Below, in pieces: positions 1 to 5,419 of a stretch of DNA of 6,586 bases (within the stretch, counting starts at the first letter, position 1; every line of letters begins with the position of its first letter). Source of the DNA: an uncultured Porphyromonadaceae bacterium (GTDB lineage Bacteria > Bacteroidota > Bacteroidia > Bacteroidales > Muribaculaceae). The notes beneath the pieces were generated by a model. The model saw only the letters and a list, made by a program, of their open reading frames with translations, did not search any database and had not been told where the DNA came from. The stretch covers positions 1 through 6,586 of the forward strand of contig CAMWKC010000121.1 in the NCBI GenBank assembly GCA_947174735.1. Direction: 5' to 3'. The translations under genes were made by a program, and so were the position numbers.

Positions 1-207
1 GTATTCCGTGCTCTTGACAACAAAGGAGACAGTGATTTTATTCCTGATTTCAATACACTCTATGCTCCGATGATAAAGGCCACTGCCTCGACAATGGAGC
101 TTTTCTATGACGCCGGTGATGATGTAAAACTTGTCTCCCTACAGTTGCCGACACCCGCACAGGTGGCTGAGATACGTCAGCATCAGACTTCGGCCACAGC
201 ATCGTGA
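1..207 (+). CDS. 3' end of an unrecognised protein (partial)
   Basis: Frame 1 is open from the first base to a TGA at 205-207, giving the last 68 residues of a protein whose start lies upstream. The fragment begins VFRALDNKGDSDF and ends EIRQHQTSATAS. It is mixed polar and hydrophobic, with no membrane segment, no Cys or His cluster and no catalytic motif I recognise. Codon use (many CGT, CTT and GAC codons, few rare ones) resembles the downstream genes, which supports it being a real coding end. It is on the same strand as the glycogen cassette, but 257 bases and a good promoter separate them, so co-transcription is not needed. I do not recognise the family and assign no function. Confidence 0.6.
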   Translation, partial: VFRALDNKGDSDFIPDFNTLYAPMIKATASTMELFYDAGDDVKLVSLQLPTPAQVAEIRQHQTSATAS

Positions 208-312
208 TGTAACACTAATGTTGCATACAGGCACAGATATGTTGCACATCATCGTAACTGCAAAATTATTTTTATTTTTTAAAGCATGTTTTCTGTTTTT
301 CTTTTGAATTAG
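208..312. other. AT-rich intergenic spacer upstream of the promoter
   Basis: This stretch holds no plausible gene. It begins with a weak imperfect dyad (TGATGTAACA at 205-214 against TGTTGCACATCA at 240-251, with a two-base bulge) and a direct repeat. A T-rich tract follows at about 263-305. The dyad and the T-tract are about 14 bases apart, so a terminator for the upstream gene is possible but not convincing. Confidence 0.5.
218..246. repeat. 8-bp direct repeat ATGTTGCA, 21-bp period
   Basis: ATGTTGCA occurs at 218-225 and again at 239-246, a start-to-start distance of 21 bp, or about two helical turns. The pair lies roughly 70-95 bp upstream of the predicted -33 box. That is an arrangement a dimeric activator or repressor could use. 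It may equally be chance in AT-rich DNA, and no regulator is identified. Confidence 0.35.
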
Positions 313-344
313 TTTGCCTCGTTCAAAAGTTTCAACTATCTTTG
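313..344 (+). promoter_or_regulatory. Predicted Bacteroidota sigma-ABfr-type promoter of the glycogen cassette
   Basis: A -33 element TTTG at 313-316 is followed after 20 bases by TATCTTTG at 337-344. This is an exact match to the Bacteroidota -7 consensus TAnnTTTG with the usual spacing of about 19-21. Transcription would start near 350, leaving a leader of about 115 bases before the ATG at 465. It is the only such pair I see upstream of the three-gene cassette, so it probably drives all three genes. Confidence 0.7.
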
Positions 345-464
345 TGACAATCTTCTCAAACAGTAATAAAGCGAATCCAAGTCTATATAAACGTGTCTCC
401 CTCCCGCCTGGATCCGTTCTATACCTCCTTGAAAAACAAAATTCTTATTATAATAGAAACCTCC

Positions 465-2432
465 ATGAGTTACCTTAAATTTGACAAGAACCTGATGATA
501 AACCTGGAGCAAAGCCTCACTAAAGAGATGCTGCGCACCAATAAGTCAGGGGCATATCACTGTACGACCATCGTGGGGTGCAACACCCGCAAGCAGCACG
601 GTCTGCTCGTCATTCCGATTCCGGAGATGGACGACAAGGCACACGTGCTTCTGTCATCGCTCGATGAGACTATCATACAGCACGGAGCTCCTTTCAATAT
701 GGGTCTTCATCAGTATGGCAACAACATATTCAGTCCTAACGGCCATAAATATATACGCGAGTTTACATGCGAGTCGGTACCTACAATGACCTTCCGTGTA
801 GGTGGCGTTATATTTACTAAGGAGAAAGTATTCATCTCGCACGAAAACCGCATCCTTATCAAATACACTCTGGTCGAGGCACACTCCGACACCACAATGC
901 AGTTCCGGCCTTTCCTTGCCTTCCGCAATGCCAACGACCTCGTAATGGAAAACACTTCAATCAATACCGCCATTCGCGAAGTACCAGACGGAATCGCTAC
1001 ATGTCTTTATGAAGGTTATCCTGACCTTTACATGCAGTTCAGCAAGCCTGTGAAGTGGGTTAACGACGGACATTGGTATAAGGGCATAGAATACTTCAAA
1101 GACCGTGACCGTGGTATTCCTTATAAGGAAGACCTCTGGGTACCCGGTTATTTCGAACTGCCTATCAAGAAGGGTGAATCAATCATCTTCTCTGCTTCCA
1201 CATTTGAATGTGACCCTGCTACCTTCGAAAGCACTTATGAAGCAGAACTGCTTACCCGTACTAACCGTACAAGCTTCTACAACTGCCTTAAGAACTCGGC
1301 AAAACAGTTCTATCTGAAGAATAAGACCGGTATGTATATCATGGCCGGTTATCCCTGGTATAATGTACGCGCACGCGACGAACTCATGGCATTGCCGGGC
1401 TGTACACTTGCCATAGACCACAAAGAGGATTACGAACTTATACTTGACACCTTTCTCGAAGCTCTGAAGCGTTTCCTCGATAAGGGTGAAAAAGACAAAA
1501 CCATACACGAAATCGATCTGCCAGACATTCCGCTCTGGACTATCTGGGCTATACAACAGTATCGCCGCACCGAGGGTCTGAAGGTCTGTCGTGAGCGCTA
1601 CGGCAGCACTCTGCGTTTCCTTGTCGATACCATACGTGCCGGCAAAGTACCTAATCTGTACAACAATCCTAACGGCCTGCTTTCAACCGACGGTTCACAG
1701 AAGCCTGTAACCTGGCTGTCAGCATCAATCAACGGACATCCCATCATACCGCGTACAGGTTATGTAGTTGAATTCAATGCACTGTGGTACAATGCTCTGC
1801 GTTTCGTAGCCGCACTCTATGCCGATGATCCCGATCACAGCGAGTATGTAGCCGACATCAACGCATTGGCTGATAAGGTAGGCGAATCGTTTATAAATAC
1901 GTTCCTCAACGAACATGGTTATCTTTACGATTATGTCAACGGCAGTTACACCGACCTTGAGGTACGTCCCAATATGGTTATAGCCATAGGCCTGGAATAT
2001 TCGCCTCTGAGTCGCAGCCAGCGCAAGAAAGTGCTTGACCTCTCGACACGCGAGCTTCTTACTCCTAAGGGTCTTCGCTCGCTCAGCCCCAAGAGCTACA
2101 ACTACCATCCTACTTACGTAGGCGGTCCTGTAGAGCGTGAATATGCTGTACATCAAGGTCCTGCACGCCCATGGCTGTTCGGCTTCTATGCCGATGCTTA
2201 TTTTAAGGTATTCGGTGTGTCTGGTCTGGGCTTTATCGAGCGTATGCTTATAGGTTATGAAGACGAAATGACTGAGGGCTGTATCGGCTCACTGTCAGAG
2301 ATGTACGACGGAAATCCTCCCTACACCGGACGAGGTGCCGTCAGCACTGCCAAGAATGTGGGCGAGATTCTCCGCACACTCAAGAATGTAAAGGAATTAA
2401 ACAAACTTCAAAACGATCAATACAGTAAATGA
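465..2432 (+). CDS. Glycogen debranching enzyme, amylo-alpha-1,6-glucosidase type (GH133)
   Basis: This 655-residue cytoplasmic enzyme (no signal peptide) is predicted to hydrolyse alpha-1,6-linked glucose stubs in glycogen. The N-terminal half (about 15-260) is the beta-rich GDE N-terminal domain, opening NKSGAYHCTTIVGCNTRKQHGLL. The C-terminal half (about 285-645) is the alpha/alpha-barrel amylo-1,6-glucosidase domain, with AGYPWYNVRARDELMALPG at 294-312, VEFNALWYNALR at 435-446, HQGPARPW at 563-570 and GSLSEMYDGNPP at 608-619. Asp305 and Glu612 sit where I expect the catalytic pair, by analogy and not by proof. The ATG at 465 is preferred because the family usually opens MSYLKFDK. An in-frame GTG at 393 would add 24 unconserved residues. 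No Shine-Dalgarno is present and CCTCC abuts the ATG. The stop overlaps the next gene as ATGA. Some signature positions differ from the broad GH133 consensus (see findings). Confidence 0.93.
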   Translation: MSYLKFDKNLMINLEQSLTKEMLRTNKSGAYHCTTIVGCNTRKQHGLLVIPIPEMDDKAHVLLSSLDETIIQHGAPFNMGLHQYGNNIFSPNGHKYIREFTCESVPTMTFRVGGVIFTKEKVFISHENRILIKYTLVEAHSDTTMQFRPFLAFRNANDLVMENTSINTAIREVPDGIATCLYEGYPDLYMQFSKPVKWVNDGHWYKGIEYFKDRDRGIPYKEDLWVPGYFELPIKKGESIIFSASTFECDPATFESTYEAELLTRTNRTSFYNCLKNSAKQFYLKNKTGMYIMAGYPWYNVRARDELMALPGCTLAIDHKEDYELILDTFLEALKRFLDKGEKDKTIHEIDLPDIPLWTIWAIQQYRRTEGLKVCRERYGSTLRFLVDTIRAGKVPNLYNNPNGLLSTDGSQKPVTWLSASINGHPIIPRTGYVVEFNALWYNALRFVAALYADDPDHSEYVADINALADKVGESFINTFLNEHGYLYDYVNGSYTDLEVRPNMVIAIGLEYSPLSRSQRKKVLDLSTRELLTPKGLRSLSPKSYNYHPTYVGGPVEREYAVHQGPARPWLFGFYADAYFKVFGVSGLGFIERMLIGYEDEMTEGCIGSLSEMYDGNPPYTGRGAVSTAKNVGEILRTLKNVKELNKLQNDQYSK

Positions 2433-3694
2433 AGGCACTGATGTTCGGGTGGGAGTTCCCACCTCATATTCTCGGAGGTCTCGGCACAGCCTCTTACGGA
2501 CTCACCAAAGGCATGCACGCCAATGGCGACATGGACATCACTTTTGTCATTCCTAAGCCCTGGGGTGACGAAGAGAAAGGGTTTGCCCAGATCATCGGCG
2601 CCTGCAACACTCCTGTGGCCTGGCGCGATGTCAACTGGGACTTCGTAGAGCAGCGTATAGGCAAATACATGGACCCGCAACTCTACTACGACCTGCGCGA
2701 CCATATCTATGCCGACTTCAATTATATGCATCTTAATGATCTTGGATGCATCGAGTTCTCAGGTAAGTATCCCGATAATCTCGTCGAGGAAATCAACAAC
2801 TATTCCATAGTAGCAGGTGTCATAGCCCGTACTATACCTTGTGATATTATCCATGCACATGACTGGCTTACCTACCCGGCCGGCATACATGCCAAGAATG
2901 TCACCGGTAAGCCGCTCGTGATTCATGTACATGCTACTGACTATGACCGTTCGCGCGGCAATGTAAATCCTACCGTGTTCGGTATTGAGAAAGACGGTAT
3001 GGAACATGCCGATCACATCATCACCGTGTCGAATCTCACTCGTCGCACAGTAATAGAGAAGTACGGTATCAATCCGGATAAAGTGAGCACAGTGCACAAT
3101 GCTGTAATACCTCTGGACGACGAGCTTCTTAACCTTAAGCGTAGCGAAAGCAAGGATAAGGTCATCACTTTCTTAGGCCGTATCACCATGCAGAAAGGCC
3201 CTGAATATTTCGTTGAGGCAGCAGCCAAGGTACTTCAGAAAAATAAGAATGTCCGTTTCGTAATGGCAGGCGGCGGCGACATGGAACAGGCTATGATTCG
3301 TCTTGCTGCCAAGCGAGGCATCTCTGACCGTTTCCATTTTACAGGCTTCCTCAAGGGAAAAGATGTTTACCAGATGTTCCGTGACTCCGATGTGTACGTT
3401 ATGCCTTCGGTTTCAGAACCGTTCGGTATCTCGCCGCTTGAAGCTATGGAAATGGGCGTACCTTCTATAATCTCCAAACAGAGCGGTTGTGCCGAAATTC
3501 TTGATAATGTCATCAAGACCGACTACTGGGACATTGATGCCATGGCTGATGCTATGCACGCTCTTATCTCTTATCCGGCTCTTCACAATACTCTGCGTGA
3601 TAAAGGTATCGAAGAGATTCACGGTATCACATGGGAAAAAGCAGGCAAGAAAGTTATTGATATCTACAAAAAGGTCATTAACGACCGTAAGTAA
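2429..3694 (+). CDS. GT-B glycosyltransferase, glycogen-synthase type (GT4/GT5-like)
   Basis: A 421-residue soluble retaining glycosyltransferase, most likely extending alpha-1,4-glucan chains from a nucleotide-glucose donor. The N-terminal Rossmann domain starts MKALMFGWEFPPHILGGLG. Its GGLG at 16-19 matches the glycine-rich acceptor/donor loop of glycogen synthases (KxGGL). HAHDW is at 142-146 and HVHATDYDRSRG at 166-177. The C-terminal domain has FLGRITMQKG at 248-257, giving the Arg251/Lys256 pair expected to bind donor phosphates, and the E-x7-E motif EPFGISPLE at 330-338. No expected catalytic residue is missing. The length is shorter than classical bacterial GlgA (about 480), which fits the compact Bacteroidales type I remember. 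The start codon overlaps the previous stop by 4 bases (ATGA), implying translational coupling with the debranching enzyme. Donor specificity (ADP- or UDP-glucose) cannot be read from the sequence, so I give no symbol. Confidence 0.9.
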   Translation: MKALMFGWEFPPHILGGLGTASYGLTKGMHANGDMDITFVIPKPWGDEEKGFAQIIGACNTPVAWRDVNWDFVEQRIGKYMDPQLYYDLRDHIYADFNYMHLNDLGCIEFSGKYPDNLVEEINNYSIVAGVIARTIPCDIIHAHDWLTYPAGIHAKNVTGKPLVIHVHATDYDRSRGNVNPTVFGIEKDGMEHADHIITVSNLTRRTVIEKYGINPDKVSTVHNAVIPLDDELLNLKRSESKDKVITFLGRITMQKGPEYFVEAAAKVLQKNKNVRFVMAGGGDMEQAMIRLAAKRGISDRFHFTGFLKGKDVYQMFRDSDVYVMPSVSEPFGISPLEAMEMGVPSIISKQSGCAEILDNVIKTDYWDIDAMADAMHALISYPALHNTLRDKGIEEIHGITWEKAGKKVIDIYKKVINDRK

Positions 3695-3760
3695 TATATA
3701 CCCCTCGCCTCTCCCCTATTCTTTTTCTTTCTGATAATTATTAAGCCCCATATAACAGCA
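3695..3760 (+). other. Pyrimidine-rich spacer between glycosyltransferase and GH57 genes
   Basis: The 66-base gap has a 32-base stretch (3701-3732) that is almost all C and T, with only two purines, followed by an AT-rich segment before the ATG. I see no hairpin with a T-tract and no TAnnTTTG box, so the GH57 gene is probably co-transcribed with the two genes before it. There is no Shine-Dalgarno sequence. Confidence 0.5.
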
Positions 3761-5227
3761 ATGAAATCAGTTTGCTTCTATTTCAAGATTCACCAGCCCT
3801 TCCGTCTGAAACGTTATCGTTTCTTCGACATAGGTAATGACCACTACTACTATGATGATTTCTCAAACGACGAAATCATCACCCGTCTGGCCCACCAGAG
3901 CTATATACCTATGGCCCAGACTCTGCTCGACATGATTAAGGATAATCCGGGCGAATTCAAATGCACGATTTCAATTTCAGGCACTGCTATCGAGCAGCTT
4001 CAGCTCTATGTGCCCGAGTGCATCGACCTGCTTAAGAAACTCGCTGACACAGGTGCTGTCGAGTTTCTCTCAGGTACTTACGCTCACTCGCTGGCTTCAC
4101 TCGAAGACCCTGAGGAGTTCATCCGTGAGGTAAAGATGCACGATGACCTTGTTGAGCATCTGTTCGGTGTACGTCCCTCTACTTTCGCCAATACCGAACT
4201 TATATATGACGATGACATCGCTCTGCTCGTCAATTCTATGGGCTTCCGTTCGGTACTCACCGAAGGTGCCAAGCATGTACTCGGCTGGAAATCGCCAAAC
4301 TACGTATATACCGCTGCTGTAGCTCCCGAACTGCGTCTGCTGCTTACCAACGACAAGTTGGCAAACGACATTTCGATGAACTTCAATAATCCTTCATGGG
4401 ACGAATATCCTCTTACAGCTGATAAATATGTTGACTGGATTGCTGCACTTCCCGAGCAGGAACAGGTTGTCAACTTATATCTGAGTATGGATACATTCGG
4501 TACCTTCTTACCCAAGCAGACAGGTATATTCGACTTCCTCAAAGCACTTCCCCGTTTCGGCCGTGAGAAAGGTGTGCGTTTCTCAACTCCTGCAGAAGTA
4601 CTCGGAAGTCTTAAACCTGTGGGCGAACTCAGCGTAATGCACCCCATATCCGATATTGACGAAGCTCGTGACGTATCCGCATGGAAGGGTAACGAACTTC
4701 AGAACGAAGCACTCCGTAAACTCTACGGTGCTGCCGAGCGCGTAAGCATGTGTGAGGACCGTCGTCTGAAACAGGACTGGGAATACCTCCAGAGCAGCGA
4801 CCACTTCTTCTATATGAGCACCAAGAACATGGCCGACGGTGCAAGCCATGCAGCCTTCAGTCCTTATGACTCCCCGTTTGCCGCCTTCACCAACTATATG
4901 AATGTGCTCGGCGACTTCCTTGTACGTGTACAGGAGCAGTTCCCCGAATCAATCGACAACGAGGAGCTCAACTCTCTGCTGCTCACTATCAGAAATCAGG
5001 CTTCTGAAATTGACTCTCTCAAGAAAGAAGTCAAGAATCTGCGTACTAATATTCTTAATGCCGACGACTCCAATAACGCTCCCGTTGCCAAACCCGAAAC
5101 GCTTGCAATCGCCGACAAGAAAGAAGCCGAAACTACAGATGCACCCAAAACTGAGTCCAAAGCAGCTGCCAAAGCTGAAAAAGCAGCTAAGCCTAAAGCA
5201 CCACGTAAAAACGCTAAGCGCAAATAA
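3761..5227 (+). CDS. GH57 alpha-amylase-type protein with altered catalytic acid site and Lys/Ala-rich tail
   Basis: A 488-residue cytoplasmic protein of glycoside hydrolase family 57. GH57 enzymes act on alpha-glucans by a retaining mechanism in a (beta/alpha)7 barrel. Visible family regions are HQPFR at 11-15 (region 1), SISG at 71-74 (region 2), TFANTELIYDDD at 141-152 with putative nucleophile Glu146 (region 3), the region-4 site LSMDTFG at 241-247, and DVSAWKGNELQ at 304-314 (region 5). SDHFFYM (346-352) also fits the amylase branch. Region 4 is unusual: active members read DYETFG and carry the general acid Asp, but here it is Ser242-Met243-Asp244. The protein may therefore be an inactive or altered 'alpha-amylase-like' GH57 member. 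Residues about 398-433 look like a coiled coil, and 441-488 is a low-complexity Lys/Ala/Pro tail. The ATG start fits because HQP normally lies near residue 11. It sits 66 bases after the glycosyltransferase, probably in the same operon. Confidence 0.9.
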   Translation: MKSVCFYFKIHQPFRLKRYRFFDIGNDHYYYDDFSNDEIITRLAHQSYIPMAQTLLDMIKDNPGEFKCTISISGTAIEQLQLYVPECIDLLKKLADTGAVEFLSGTYAHSLASLEDPEEFIREVKMHDDLVEHLFGVRPSTFANTELIYDDDIALLVNSMGFRSVLTEGAKHVLGWKSPNYVYTAAVAPELRLLLTNDKLANDISMNFNNPSWDEYPLTADKYVDWIAALPEQEQVVNLYLSMDTFGTFLPKQTGIFDFLKALPRFGREKGVRFSTPAEVLGSLKPVGELSVMHPISDIDEARDVSAWKGNELQNEALRKLYGAAERVSMCEDRRLKQDWEYLQSSDHFFYMSTKNMADGASHAAFSPYDSPFAAFTNYMNVLGDFLVRVQEQFPESIDNEELNSLLLTIRNQASEIDSLKKEVKNLRTNILNADDSNNAPVAKPETLAIADKKEAETTDAPKTESKAAAKAEKAAKPKAPRKNAKRK

Positions 5228-5256
5228 TAATCCCAATATTTATCCTCTTTAGCGCG

Positions 5257-5302
5257 ACATTCGCCAGCTGCCTACAAAGACCGCTGGCGAATGTTTTTCT
5301 TT
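5257..5302 (+). terminator. Intrinsic terminator of the glycogen cassette
   Basis: ACATTCGCCAGC (5257-5268) and GCTGGCGAATGT (5283-5294) form a perfect 12-bp stem with a 14-base loop. The stem runs straight into a T-rich tract (5294-5302, one C). It lies 30 bases after the GH57 stop. On the opposite strand the stem is not followed by a T-tract, so it should terminate + strand transcription only. Confidence 0.9.
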
Positions 5303-5317
5303 ACTACGAAGGACCCT

Positions 5318-5419
5318 TAGGTTAACATATTCTTGGACATAATACATTCAGCCTTCCGTTACTCTGGTTCAGAGATAACGGAAGGCTGAATGTATTATGT
5401 CCAAGAATATGTTAACCTA
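5318..5419. repeat. Perfect 44-bp inverted repeat (long hairpin) overlapping the nuoN stop
   Basis: Bases 5318-5361 are the exact reverse complement of 5376-5419 over 44 bp. The pairing continues inward with CTCTG (5362-5366) and CAGAG (5370-5374), leaving one bulged A (5375) and a GTT loop. The result is a 102-base element with a 49-bp stem. Each outer end contains GTTAAC. The right arm contains the nuoN stop (TAA, 5412-5414 on the - strand) and most of its last two codons. Neither side has a T-tract, so it is not a textbook intrinsic terminator. It could be a cruciform-forming palindrome, an RNase III target in RNA, or an assembly artefact. Confidence 0.95.

Noticed and set aside
393..464. 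GTG start at 393 giving a 679-residue debranching enzyme
   Set aside because: The extra 24 residues do not resemble the family N-terminus, while the ATG at 465 begins with the expected MSYLKFDK. The upstream part lies in the predicted leader.
1179..1556. 125-residue minus-strand open frame inside the debranching gene
   Set aside because: It is fully antisense to a well-conserved domain and shows no recognisable motif, so it is a shadow frame.
4949..5236. Minus-strand open frames rich in Phe, Gly and Ala opposite the GH57 tail
   Set aside because: Antisense reading of the AAG/GCN/CCN-rich tail produces apparent hydrophobic protein. There is no promoter or family similarity.
4902..5252. 116-residue open frame overlapping the GH57 tail on the + strand
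   Set aside because: It lies in another frame of the Lys/Ala-rich tail, and its Ser/Leu/Lys/Pro-rich translation is what that low-complexity DNA gives out of frame. It has no independent start signal.
5318..5419. The long inverted repeat as a simple bidirectional terminator
   Set aside because: No T-tract follows the stem on either strand, and the stem is several times longer than usual. The + strand already has a proper terminator just upstream.
5318..5419. The palindrome as a CRISPR unit or insertion-sequence end
   Set aside because: There is a single copy with no spacer series, no transposase gene and no visible target-site duplication around it.
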